Under the pieces are notes generated by a model. The model made no database searches and was not told the DNA's origin. It saw only the letters and a program-made list of their open reading frames with translations. From Pyrinomonadaceae bacterium (lineage in GTDB: Bacteria; Acidobacteriota; Blastocatellia; Pyrinomonadales; Pyrinomonadaceae): DNA of 64,000 nt. The DNA lies in contig JAIBCB010000002.1 in assembly GCA_019694355.1 (NCBI GenBank), positions 434,001 to 498,000 on the forward strand. Reading direction: 5' to 3'. Every line of letters begins with the position of its first letter. The first letter of the stretch is position 1. The position numbers and the translations under genes are program-made. Positions 1 through 8,843 of this stretch are shown in pieces.

Positions 1-657
1 AAGGTTCAGGTTGAATCTGGCCGTAACGCCGCCCGCATCGTCATAAGCTCGGTGGATCACGCGTGGGTCTTTCTGCAGATCGAACCCTATAAAAAGCAGA
101 TCACCTTCGTTCATCACGGCCCTGAGCGAGGAAAAGAACGACGCCGTTCGTTCAGCGTCAAAATTCCCGATGTTAGAGCCAAGGAACAAAACAGCTTTTC
201 GCCGTTGAGAGCTCTTTCGCACCTGGTCGAGGATCGTGAAATAATCGCCGACCTTTGGTTCGATCGTGAGATCAGGAAGCTTAAGGCGAAAATTCTCGGC
301 GAGTTCGGCCATTGCTTCTTCCGATATATCGATCGGGGTGTATGTAGCGGAAGGATCTTTAGATAAGAGTTCTTTGAGCAATAGAGCAGTTTTTACACCG
401 TCGCCTGCGCCAAGTTCGACGATGTCGATAGCGTTTCCTTCAGCAAGAAGTTGGTTTACGATCTCGCCCGCCTGCTCCGTGAAGATCTCTGTTTCACACG
501 CCGTAAGGTAATACTCCGGCAACGCCATTATCTCCTGGAAGAGCCGCGAGCCTTCGTCATCATAAAAGTATTTTGAAGACAGATGTTTCGGTGTCGCCGA
601 AAGCCCGGCGAGCACGTCACGTTCAAAGGCCGATCGGCTTTCATCGTTTGATGACAT
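1..657 (-). CDS. egtD: L-histidine N-alpha-methyltransferase EgtD, partial (3' end missing)
   Basis: The minus-strand frame opens with ATG at 657 and stays open to the left edge, giving 219 codons of N-terminal sequence. The translation shows the EgtD signature: KYFYDDEGSRLFQEIMALPEY near the start, a SAM-binding motif I (ELGAGDGVKTALLL), and LFLGSNIGNFD further on. EgtD trimethylates the amino group of histidine to hercynine with three SAM, the first step of ergothioneine synthesis in the cytoplasm. It lies 37 bp downstream of egtB on the same strand, so the two are very likely co-transcribed with egtB first. The C-terminal third lies outside the window. The family call is firm; the histidine specificity follows from the egtB neighbour. 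Confidence 0.93.
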   Translation of the reverse strand, partial: MSSNDESRSAFERDVLAGLSATPKHLSSKYFYDDEGSRLFQEIMALPEYYLTACETEIFTEQAGEIVNQLLAEGNAIDIVELGAGDGVKTALLLKELLSKDPSATYTPIDISEEAMAELAENFRLKLPDLTIEPKVGDYFTILDQVRKSSQRRKAVLFLGSNIGNFDAERTASFFSSLRAVMNEGDLLFIGFDLQKDPRVIHRAYDDAGGVTARFNLNL

Positions 658-694
658 AGGTTCAGAGAGTTCAGCTGCAGCAAATATTCTATTC

Positions 695-1888
695 TTACTT
701 TGCTAGCCTCAATCCAAAGAATTGCCAGCGCATCTGCGGATGGAAGAAATTTCGATATGTCGGGCGGCTATGGCCTTCGGGCGTCGCGATGGATTCACCG
801 CGAAGCGTCATCTGATTGACCATAAATTTGCCGTTGTATTCACCGACAGCACCGGCCGGTTTTGTGAATCCGGGGTACGGCAAATACGCCGAAGCGGTCC
901 ATTCCCAACGCTGGCCCCATTCGAATTTCGATTGGGCAGCTTCCCATTCAAACTCTGTCGGCAGACGCATTCCGGCCATCTCTGCATACGCCGATGCTTC
1001 GAAAAATGAGATGTGCGAGACCGGAGCATTGGGAGCGAGTTCCTGTCTCCCCTGAAGCGTGAAATGCGACCAACCGCCCGCGTGTTTCTCCCAAAAGAGC
1101 GGAGCGGCCAAATCGTTCGCACGCACCCAATCCCAGCCTTCGGAATGCCATAGGCGAAAGTCATCATAGCCGCCCGCATCGATGAACGCGGCAAACTCTG
1201 CGTTCGTGACGAGACGATCCGAGATCGAGAAATCGTCGAGATACACCTTGTGTCTTGCAAGTTCGTTATCAAAGCAAAATCCCTCGCCCTCATAGCCGAT
1301 ATCGTAAACACCGGCATCGACCTTGACGAATTCTCCCTTGCCGAAAGCGGCTAGATCCTCGCGATCCCACGAAGGGTCATAAACCGGATCTAGCACGTTC
1401 TGGCCAAGTGTGTACTTAAGATCGGTCAGAAGAAGCTCCTGATGCTGCTGTTCGTGGTTGATGCCGAGCGTTATCAGGCCCTCGATCTCAAGCGGGTTTG
1501 CATATGCCGGGATGCCTGCGAGCAGTTTTTGCATCGCGTCGTCAACGTATTTGCGATAGGCGTAAACTTCCTTGACCGTCGGGCGGCTCAACGCGCCGCG
1601 CTCACTTCGAAGCGTGCGGATGCCGACGGAGTTGTAGTAGCTGTTGAAAAGAAAGGAAAAATGCTCGTTGAATTTGTCGTAGTCTTCAACGAATTTTGCG
1701 AGGATGAGCTCCTCAAAGAACCAAGTGGTGTGGGCGAGATGCCATTTTGTCGGCGAGACGAATTCAACGACCTGGGGCACAAAGTCCTCGATCTCCAACG
1801 GCGCGCTAAGCGTTAGCGTTTGCTCGCGAACTGCACCAAAACGAGCCGCCAAGTCGTTGGCAGCATTGCCGGTACCGATCGTATCCAT
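695..1888 (-). CDS. egtB: ergothioneine biosynthesis protein EgtB (sulfoxide synthase)
   Basis: This 397-residue protein has an N-terminal DinB-like helical domain followed by a C-terminal FGE-sulfatase (formylglycine-generating-enzyme-like) domain, the arrangement of the non-haem iron enzyme EgtB. The iron-binding histidines are visible as HLAH at 50-53 and HEQQH at 145-149 (H145 and H149, with H50 or H53 as the third ligand). The FGE part shows NAEFAAFIDAGGYDDF and MRLPTEFEWEAA. EgtB joins hercynine to a thiol donor (gamma-glutamylcysteine or cysteine) using oxygen. A type II EgtB using cysteine is known from Chloracidobacterium, a possible relative; no egtA or egtC is visible here, which fits but does not prove cysteine use. 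It is followed directly by egtD. Confidence 0.95.
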   Translation of the reverse strand: MDTIGTGNAANDLAARFGAVREQTLTLSAPLEIEDFVPQVVEFVSPTKWHLAHTTWFFEELILAKFVEDYDKFNEHFSFLFNSYYNSVGIRTLRSERGALSRPTVKEVYAYRKYVDDAMQKLLAGIPAYANPLEIEGLITLGINHEQQHQELLLTDLKYTLGQNVLDPVYDPSWDREDLAAFGKGEFVKVDAGVYDIGYEGEGFCFDNELARHKVYLDDFSISDRLVTNAEFAAFIDAGGYDDFRLWHSEGWDWVRANDLAAPLFWEKHAGGWSHFTLQGRQELAPNAPVSHISFFEASAYAEMAGMRLPTEFEWEAAQSKFEWGQRWEWTASAYLPYPGFTKPAGAVGEYNGKFMVNQMTLRGESIATPEGHSRPTYRNFFHPQMRWQFFGLRLAK

Positions 1889-1948
1889 ACTCCCATTAAA
1901 CCACTCCGAAGGGGCAAATGGAATTATGCTCTGATCGCCGGAGGCTTC

Positions 1949-2152
1949 TTATAGCAAGTGCTTGAACGTTCTACGCCGCATCGTCTCCCACTCGCCGACC
2001 TGTTGGGCACGCCGATTTTCGGGCATCATTGCGAGGCTTGCAATGACATCATCGTTCGGATTTTGTGAGATACGGTCAGAGCGGGAATTGTTCGAGGAAA
2101 GAGAATTGTCGTTCGGGCGTTTAAGTTCGCGGTTGGGTTGCTCGGCCATCAT
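1949..2152 (-). CDS. small hypothetical protein, 67 residues
   Basis: The longer frame begins at 2188, but a good Shine-Dalgarno sequence (GAGAGGTG) sits a few bases upstream of an internal ATG at 2152, so I place the start there. The product begins MMAEQPNRELKRPN and is polar, rich in Asn, Arg, Ser and Glu, with no membrane segment, cysteine or recognisable motif. The middle (SLSSNNSRSDRISQNPND) looks disordered, and the C-terminal half (ASLAMMPENRRAQQVGEWETMRRR) could form a helix. It lies upstream of egtB in the same direction with a 60 bp gap and may share its transcript. I do not recognise the family. Confidence 0.5.
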   Translation of the reverse strand: MMAEQPNRELKRPNDNSLSSNNSRSDRISQNPNDDVIASLAMMPENRRAQQVGEWETMRRRTFKHLL

Positions 2153-2415
2153 TTTGTCACCTCTCGGTTCAAACGGCCGGGGCAACAAAACTCAAGGTCG
2201 ATCAGGGTTTGGCAGCGGCCGCGTGCGTGGAATATTTATTCTCATCAACCTTGTTGATCTCGTCTCCTAAACGCAGAAATAAAGGGTCATTGCAGAATAT
2301 CACAAAAGACGGTAAGGCGCGCTAAAAAAATCGGGGGTTGGCGATGCCACCTTTTGGAGCCGAAACTGATATTTTCCGCATTTTCCGCTACCATAATAAT
2401 TTTGACCTTTACTAA

Positions 2416-5034
2416 ATGGACGACAAGTATTTCGCAAAGAAGATCGAACAGAAATGGCAGGCCATCTGGGCCGAATCAAAGGCTTTCGAGGCCGAGCCCG
2501 ATACGGACGGCGGCAAGCCGAAATTTTACGCGCTTGAGATGCTGCCGTATCCTTCCGGCAACCTTCATATGGGTCATGTCCGTAACTATTCCGCGGGCGA
2601 TGCGTTGGCTTGGTACAAGCGGTTAAAGGGCTTCAACGTGCTTCATCCGATCGGTTGGGATTCTTTCGGCCAACCGGCGGAGGACGCCGCCGTCAAACGC
2701 GGGGTCAATCCTCGTGATTGGACGGAAAAGAACATCGAAACGATGCGCGGCCAGCTCGAGCGCCTCGGTTTGAGCTACGATTGGCGTCGGCAGATCTACG
2801 CCCATAGGCCGGAATACTACAAGTTCGATCAGTGGTTCTTCCTAAAAATGTACGAAATGGGCCTTGCGTATAAGCGGATGACGCAGGTCAATTGGTGCGA
2901 GACGGATCAGGCGACCTTGTCGAACGAGCAGGCGAGCGGCGGCCTTTGCTGGCGTTGCGGCAACCCGGTCGTCAAGAAAGACCTTGAACAGTGGTTTCTA
3001 AAGACAACGGCCTACACCAGCGAACTCCTGGAGGCGATGGCATCGATCGAATCAGGCTGGCCGCAGAACGTGCTCAAACGCCAGCAGGATTGGATCGGAC
3101 GTTCGGACGGCGCGTACGTGGATTTCGAGGTCCTTGACGATGACGAGAAAATCCGTGTCTTTACGACCCGTATCGACACGATCTATGGCGCGAACGCGGT
3201 TGTCGTCGCTGCCCAGCACGAGATAGTTGAAAAGAATCGCAAGATCTTCCCGCCGTCCGTCATCAAGAAGATCGATGAGATAATTGTCGAGAGCCAAAAG
3301 CCGACCGAACGCGACGAGGTCATCGAAAAGGACGGCATCGACACCGGCTTGAAGGCGATCAATCCCTTCAGCGGTGAGGAATTGCCTGTCTGGGTCGGCA
3401 ACTACGTGATGATGGATTACGGCACCGGTGCCGTAATGAGCGTGCCGGGACACGACGAACGCGATCACGAATTCGCGGTGCAGTTCGGGCTGCCGATCGA
3501 ACAGGTCATTGCTCCGCTTGATGATGAAGCTACTGCCCCTGAGCTTCCTTTCTGCGAATACGGGATAGTCGTAAATTCCGCGGATTGGAGCGGCAAGCCG
3601 AGCACCGACGCGAAGCGAGAAATGGCTGCATTCGCCGCCTCAAAAGGCTTTGGTGAACCGGCGACGACATATCGACTTCGCGACTGGGGAATTTCACGCC
3701 AGAGGTTCTGGGGTTCGCCGATCCCGATGATCTATTGCGACGCCTGCGGTGTGGTTCCGGAGAAATATGAGAATCTACCGGTTCGTCTTCCCGAATCCGC
3801 ACCGATAACCGGCACAGGCGAATCGCCGCTTGCAAAGGTTCCCGAATTTTACGAAACGACCTGTCCGAATTGCGACGGCCCTGCGCGCCGCGAGACGGAC
3901 ACGATGGACACGTTCGTCGATTCGTCCTGGTACTACTATCGCTACACGGACCCGACGAATGAGATAATGCCGTTCGACCCATTCAAGGCGAATTATTGGG
4001 CGCCCGTCGATCAATATATCGGCGGCGACGACCACGCCGTGATGCACTTGATCTATGCTCGCTTTTGGACGAAAGCTCTGCGGGATATGGGCCTTGTGCA
4101 GTTCGACGAACCGTTTTCGCGGCTTTTGACGCAAGGGATGGTCGTGGGCGAGACGTTCTTTGACGATTCGACCGGTAAGCGCGTCTATTTTCCGCCCGAC
4201 AAGGTCTCGGTCGAGCGCGATGCAAAAGGCCGCATCACGACGGCGACCGCGGGCGATTCTTCGACCGGGCTCAAGTTCGCCGTCGAACGGATGTCGAAAT
4301 CCAAAGGTAACGGCGTCGATCCTGACGAAATGGTCGATATCTATGGAGCCGATGCTTCACGGCTTTTCGTGATGTTCGCGGCACCGATCGACAACGAACT
4401 TGTATGGAATGAAGCGGGAATTGAGGGCGCCGCACGTTTTATTCAACGCGTCTGGCGGCAGACACGGGCGTGGATCGACTTTCTTGATGCCGTCGAAGCA
4501 CCGGCCGAGGCAGTTTCAGCTGAAGCTCGCGGCCTTCGCCGCAAGACACACCAGACGATCAAACGCGTTACCGACAGCCTCGAGAGTTTGCAGTTCAACA
4601 CACCGGTCGCCGCATTGATGGAGCTTTCGAATGCGGTCGGCGACATCAAGGTGCAGCCGAACGAGGCCGATGCCGAAATGCGTTTTGCAGTCCGCGAAGC
4701 CCTGACGGCGATCGTCCTAATGCTTACCCCGTTCTCGCCGCACGTCGCTGAAGAACTGTATTCCGTACTCACAGGAAGCGAGGCCGGAATGATCGTATCT
4801 GGCGCAAGATTCCCTGAGTCCAACGAGGAGCTTGCCCGCGAAGATGAGATCGAGATCGCCGTACAGGTGAATGGCAAACTGCGCGGCCGCGTGTTCGCCT
4901 CGCCCGAAGCCGGGAATGAAACTCTCGAACAATTGGCATTTGCTGATGAAAAGGTTCGCGAATACACCGATGGAAAAGAGACCGTGAAGGTCGTTGTCGT
5001 CCCTCGCCGCCTTGTGAATATTGTGGTCAGGTAA
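2416..5034 (+). CDS. leuS: leucyl-tRNA synthetase
   Basis: This 872-residue class Ia aminoacyl-tRNA synthetase charges tRNA-Leu with leucine. The catalytic Rossmann fold carries the HIGH-type motif as HMGH at residues 51-54. The KMSKS-type loop appears as RMSKSKGNGVDPD around residues 625-637. Between them lie a zinc-binding-like segment (CWRCGNPVVKK) and the CP1 editing domain with its TTRIDTIYGA threonine-rich motif and GTGAVMSVPGHDERD. A second cysteine set (CDACGVVPE and CPNCDGPAR) lies before the KMSKS loop. The anticodon-binding and C-terminal domains are present up to VVVPRRLVNIVVR, so the gene is full length. No clear Shine-Dalgarno is visible before the ATG. It stands alone on the plus strand. 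Confidence 0.98.
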   Translation: MDDKYFAKKIEQKWQAIWAESKAFEAEPDTDGGKPKFYALEMLPYPSGNLHMGHVRNYSAGDALAWYKRLKGFNVLHPIGWDSFGQPAEDAAVKRGVNPRDWTEKNIETMRGQLERLGLSYDWRRQIYAHRPEYYKFDQWFFLKMYEMGLAYKRMTQVNWCETDQATLSNEQASGGLCWRCGNPVVKKDLEQWFLKTTAYTSELLEAMASIESGWPQNVLKRQQDWIGRSDGAYVDFEVLDDDEKIRVFTTRIDTIYGANAVVVAAQHEIVEKNRKIFPPSVIKKIDEIIVESQKPTERDEVIEKDGIDTGLKAINPFSGEELPVWVGNYVMMDYGTGAVMSVPGHDERDHEFAVQFGLPIEQVIAPLDDEATAPELPFCEYGIVVNSADWSGKPSTDAKREMAAFAASKGFGEPATTYRLRDWGISRQRFWGSPIPMIYCDACGVVPEKYENLPVRLPESAPITGTGESPLAKVPEFYETTCPNCDGPARRETDTMDTFVDSSWYYYRYTDPTNEIMPFDPFKANYWAPVDQYIGGDDHAVMHLIYARFWTKALRDMGLVQFDEPFSRLLTQGMVVGETFFDDSTGKRVYFPPDKVSVERDAKGRITTATAGDSSTGLKFAVERMSKSKGNGVDPDEMVDIYGADASRLFVMFAAPIDNELVWNEAGIEGAARFIQRVWRQTRAWIDFLDAVEAPAEAVSAEARGLRRKTHQTIKRVTDSLESLQFNTPVAALMELSNAVGDIKVQPNEADAEMRFAVREALTAIVLMLTPFSPHVAEELYSVLTGSEAGMIVSGARFPESNEELAREDEIEIAVQVNGKLRGRVFASPEAGNETLEQLAFADEKVREYTDGKETVKVVVVPRRLVNIVVR

Positions 5035-5127
5035 CGCTGGATCAGCTTGGTCGGTCCAAATTTTTTTCGTGGCGGTTGAGGCAAAAGCTCAAGTAGAGCA
5101 GCGTCATATTTTTTTGGTTGATTGAAC

Positions 5128-5157
5128 CGGTTTTTTGCGTGTTTTGCGAAAAAACCG
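5128..5157. repeat. AT-rich inverted repeat between leuS and the kinase gene
   Basis: CGGTTTTTT (5128-5136) pairs perfectly with AAAAAACCG (5149-5157) around a 12-base loop. On the plus strand it is followed by a run of A rather than T, so it is not a textbook terminator for leuS. It may be a protein-binding or structural site. No other clear signal is seen in the 231 bp gap. Confidence 0.4.
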
Positions 5158-5265
5158 AAAAAAAAATTAGAATTAGACAACTGATTACTGCTTTTTTGCA
5201 GAATTGAGCGTCTAATCTACGCGGTCTAATCGTTGTTTTTGAGATAAACTCTATAAAGTTCTTGG

Positions 5266-7500
5266 ATGCGGGAATGTCAGACCTGTAAAACTTGTTTCGC
5301 CGACACGGTCGCCACTTGTCCGAACGAGGGTATGCCGACGGTGCATACGATCCCCGGAGACGGCGTTCTCGAGGGTAAGTATCATCTCGAATACCGGCTT
5401 GGACAAGGCGGTATGGGCGTTGTCTATAAGGCAAGGCACGCGTATCTAAAGACGCTTCACGCGATCAAGATCATTCTCCCTGACCTCGTCGGCAACGACC
5501 CGCAGCTTGTGACCCGTTTCAGGCAAGAGGCACTCGCCGCCGCCGCGATCCGCCACCAGAACGTCGTCAGCGTTTCGGATTACGGCGTTATCAACGGGAA
5601 TGTGCCTTTCCTTGTGATGGAGTATGTCGAGGGCGAATCGCTCCACGACCTGCTCGCTCGCGAAGGCAAACTCTCGCCCGAGAATGCCCTCGAACTCATT
5701 TCTGCGATCTGTGCGGGCGTCGGTGCGGCCCATCATCAGGGCATCGTCCACCGCGATCTAAAGCCGCTGAACATAATGATCTGTTCGGACAAGCCCAATA
5801 TGTCGCAGGCGGTCAAGATCCTTGATTTCGGGCTTGCAAAGATCAAGTCCGGCGAGCTTTTAGGCTCGTTCATTCAAGCTCAGACGACGGGCCTGATGGG
5901 TTCGCCGTATTATATGGCCCCCGAGCAATGGGCCGACGAAGATCCCGATTCGCGTGCTGATATTTACAGCCTTGGCGTGATGCTTTTCCAAATGCTTGCG
6001 GGCGATGTGCCGTTCAAAGGTTCCTCGATACCGGCGATAATGAAGAAACACATTAGCGACCCGCCGCCGACATTTGCGAGCCTTGGCGTAGCGATGCCGC
6101 CCGAGATCGAACGTGCTGTGTTTCACACGCTCGAAAAGGCTCCGTCGGCGCGAACTGCTTCGGTCGAGATGATGGTCGATGAATTTCGACGCGCGGTCGA
6201 GGTTTCTTCGAACATTCATGCGACGGCCGGTGCCGGTGCGTTGCCCGTCTCGACGATCCGGGTCCACACACGCCCGGCGGGGTCGAAGATCTTTGTTGAC
6301 AACGTGCCTGTCGGAGAAAGCCGCGTCGATGGCTCGCTCCTTCTTGAAGGCATCCAGAGCGGCAATCACATTCTGCGTGTCAGCCATAATGGCTTTGACG
6401 ATTGGGTCGATAACGTGGTTTGCGACGGCAACCCTGTGGACATCGTCGCCGAACTTCGACATTCGCAGCCCGATATAAATGCGATCCCGCGTCCCGATAC
6501 GCATATCCCGTTGGGCGAAACGCTTCTTGTAGATCCTGCAAGTTCTGCGCAGATATCTGCTGCGGCGTCAACGCCCGCAATACCGACTCCATTACAGGCG
6601 GTTCCGCCTGCATTACCGGCAAAAAAGAAGCGAACCGGACTTTTTGTCGGAATCGGTGCGTTATTAGTTCTTTTCGTCTTGGGAATAGCAGGTGTTGCTG
6701 CGGCGTATTTTCTTGGCTTCTTCCCGGGAAGCAAGCCGATCGCGAACGTTCGTCCGACTCCGGGCACAAATGCTTCACCGGCCGCAAGTTCGACGCCCGA
6801 ACTCCCGGCCATAAAGGCGAATCTGGTATCGATCCCCGCGGGAACTTTTCGGATGGGCCGCAACGATGGCCAGCCGGCCGAGCGTCCTGAGCACGAGGTC
6901 ACGGTCGATGCGTTCAGAATGGATCGGACAGAGGTTACGAACGCTGAGTATTACGAGTTTGTTCAGGCCACCGGTCACAAACCGCTCCCGGCCGATTGGG
7001 TGAACGGAAAGCCGCTCGAGGGTAAGGAGAATTATCCCGTGCGGTTCGTAAATATGGATGATGTTCTCGCGTTCGCCGGCTGGCGGTCGAAACGCGACAA
7101 CGTCCAGTATAGGCTCCCGACCGATGCCGAATGGGAATATGCCGCGAGGAACGGCAGCGACAGCGATCTTTATCCGTGGGGCGATGAGTTTCGGCAGGAA
7201 TGTGCTTGGGTCGATCAGTCGAATACGGAGCCGACCGAGGTCGGGAAGCACACTTGCCCCGATAAATGGGGCGTCGTGGACCTTATCGGCAATGTTTATG
7301 AGTGGACCAGCTCAAAGGCATACCTTTATCCCGGAAGCGGCGGAACGGTAAAGGAATCGAAGGAACCGCGATATATGATCCGCGGAGGTTCGGCATTCAG
7401 CAAATCTTCGGGTGACGCCGCCATAACGAGTACGAGCAGGCCCGATGTGCCGGCCTCGACGCGTGACAAGGAATTGGGTTTTCGCCTGGTCACAAAATGA
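5266..7500 (+). CDS. membrane-anchored Ser/Thr protein kinase with PEGA and FGE-sulfatase domains
   Basis: The 744-residue product has five parts. A short cysteine cluster (C4, C7, C10, C18) at the N terminus resembles a zinc ribbon. The kinase domain covers about 38-310, with glycine loop GQGGMG at 46-51, catalytic lysine K68, HRDLKPLN at 162-169 and DFG at 187-189, so it should be active. A PEGA-like domain covers about 329-398. A single membrane helix lies at about 458-486. A C-terminal FGE-sulfatase domain (519-743) includes VSIPAGTFRMGRNDG, RLPTDAEWEYAARNG and IRGGSAF. The kinase is predicted to be cytoplasmic and the FGE domain extracytoplasmic. Such fusions occur in Acidobacteriota and Planctomycetes, where the FGE domain is often a sensor or carbohydrate-associated module; its role here is unknown. 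Confidence 0.92.
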   Translation: MRECQTCKTCFADTVATCPNEGMPTVHTIPGDGVLEGKYHLEYRLGQGGMGVVYKARHAYLKTLHAIKIILPDLVGNDPQLVTRFRQEALAAAAIRHQNVVSVSDYGVINGNVPFLVMEYVEGESLHDLLAREGKLSPENALELISAICAGVGAAHHQGIVHRDLKPLNIMICSDKPNMSQAVKILDFGLAKIKSGELLGSFIQAQTTGLMGSPYYMAPEQWADEDPDSRADIYSLGVMLFQMLAGDVPFKGSSIPAIMKKHISDPPPTFASLGVAMPPEIERAVFHTLEKAPSARTASVEMMVDEFRRAVEVSSNIHATAGAGALPVSTIRVHTRPAGSKIFVDNVPVGESRVDGSLLLEGIQSGNHILRVSHNGFDDWVDNVVCDGNPVDIVAELRHSQPDINAIPRPDTHIPLGETLLVDPASSAQISAAASTPAIPTPLQAVPPALPAKKKRTGLFVGIGALLVLFVLGIAGVAAAYFLGFFPGSKPIANVRPTPGTNASPAASSTPELPAIKANLVSIPAGTFRMGRNDGQPAERPEHEVTVDAFRMDRTEVTNAEYYEFVQATGHKPLPADWVNGKPLEGKENYPVRFVNMDDVLAFAGWRSKRDNVQYRLPTDAEWEYAARNGSDSDLYPWGDEFRQECAWVDQSNTEPTEVGKHTCPDKWGVVDLIGNVYEWTSSKAYLYPGSGGTVKESKEPRYMIRGGSAFSKSSGDAAITSTSRPDVPASTRDKELGFRLVTK

Positions 7501-7527
7501 CAAGAAGAAAGCCCGTATGAGGTTTTT

Positions 7528-8676
7528 ATGTACCGGCTATTATTCTCGATCGCTTTGATCGCATCTATTGCCTCGCTTGGTTCGGCGCAAGATCTCGGGA
7601 GCAGCAATAAGCTCTTTGGTAAGGACGCGCCGAAGAAGGACGCACCGCGAAAGTTCGCTCCCAGGAATTCAAATGCTCGAAAAACGGCCGCTCGCAAGGT
7701 GAAAAAACCGGCCTCACCCGATCGAACCGCCGTAAAGACTTCAGAGAGCAAGAAATCTTCGGTCAAGCCTTCGTCCGCAAAACTTTCATCCGAACAGATA
7801 GCGAAGCTTAAAGGCGATGCTGCCGATGCATTAAAGGCCGGCGATCTTTCATCGGCCGAGATAAAATATCGGGAAGTTGTAAAAAACACGCCGGAAGATG
7901 CGGACGCAAAGCTTGCGTTGAGCGGTATTCTCGCAACGCCTGTGCCCGTGACGGATCTTGCCGATCGGTATGAAGAGGCGATGAACCTCGCGAAGTCTGT
8001 CTCCGAACAGGATTCGTCAAATGCGGCGGCTTTCGAGAGGCTTGGCGTCGCACGCGAGATGCTTGGGCTCGTCGGGCCGGAGACTGAAAATGCGTATCGT
8101 ACGGCGATACGGCTTGCACCCGAAAATGCGGTGAACTACGCGTATCTTGCTCGGCTGCTTCGCCGTAACGGGAATACTGCCGGTGCTGCCGAAATGGACG
8201 CATCTGCGGCAACAAGAGCCCGCGGTGCCGCACAGATCGCCGACATCGCAGCTATACTTCAATCCGAGCAACGCTTTCCCGCGGCAGAAAGGCTTCTGAA
8301 AACGGCCGTGCAAAGCGAACCCAAGAATGCTCGTGCCCTTCGGCTTTTGGGGATCTCGCAGGCAGCAAATGGCGAAGTTGCCGATGGCATCGCGAGCTTA
8401 AAAGCGAGCCTTGCGGCCGATATGTCGAATTTCGACACGTATTCCGCCCTCGCGTCGGCGTATCTGCGGACGTCCGATCTTGCCAATGCCGAGAATATTC
8501 TGCTTCGCGGGTCGCGTTTTGCTCACAATTACGAAAAGCCCGTGCTCGCGAGGCAGTTGGAACAGCTTGGCGATGCGTATTCCAAGGCCGGAAAGGGCGA
8601 TGAAGCCCGGCGGTCGTACAAATTAGCGTTGACGTACCAGCCCGAACGTGAGAGCGTGGCCGCGAAGCTCAAATGA
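7528..8676 (+). CDS. secreted tetratricopeptide-repeat protein
   Basis: This 382-residue protein starts with a clear signal peptide (MYRLLFSIALIASIASLGSA) behind a good ribosome site (GAGG five bases before ATG). A basic, low-complexity stretch rich in Lys, Ala, Pro and Ser follows (about 25-90). TPR helices then run to the end, for example LKAGDLSSAEIKYREVVK, AERLLKTAVQSEPKNARALR and YSKAGKGDEARRSYKLAL. It is probably a periplasmic protein-protein adaptor. It lies 27 bp after the FGE-kinase and 167 bp before the kinase-like gene, so the first two are likely one transcript and may act together. No enzymatic motif is visible. Confidence 0.85.
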   Translation: MYRLLFSIALIASIASLGSAQDLGSSNKLFGKDAPKKDAPRKFAPRNSNARKTAARKVKKPASPDRTAVKTSESKKSSVKPSSAKLSSEQIAKLKGDAADALKAGDLSSAEIKYREVVKNTPEDADAKLALSGILATPVPVTDLADRYEEAMNLAKSVSEQDSSNAAAFERLGVAREMLGLVGPETENAYRTAIRLAPENAVNYAYLARLLRRNGNTAGAAEMDASAATRARGAAQIADIAAILQSEQRFPAAERLLKTAVQSEPKNARALRLLGISQAANGEVADGIASLKASLAADMSNFDTYSALASAYLRTSDLANAENILLRGSRFAHNYEKPVLARQLEQLGDAYSKAGKGDEARRSYKLALTYQPERESVAAKLK

Positions 8677-8843
8677 TCCGGCTGAGGAAGTTTTAAGAGA
8701 TTTTTTTTTCAAATAACGACGGAAATTGCATCGTATTTGCAGTTTCTTTGTGCAGTAATTTAGCGCGAAGGGCCGCAGGCCTCTGAACTCCCAAAATTCA
8801 AGGCTTTCGGCTGTGCTTGCAGGGTCTCTTGGTATAGAAACTG

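Noticed and set aside
5128..5157. Inverted repeat after leuS as its terminator.
   Set aside because: The plus-strand side is followed by A, not T, so it does not work as a rho-independent terminator for leuS.
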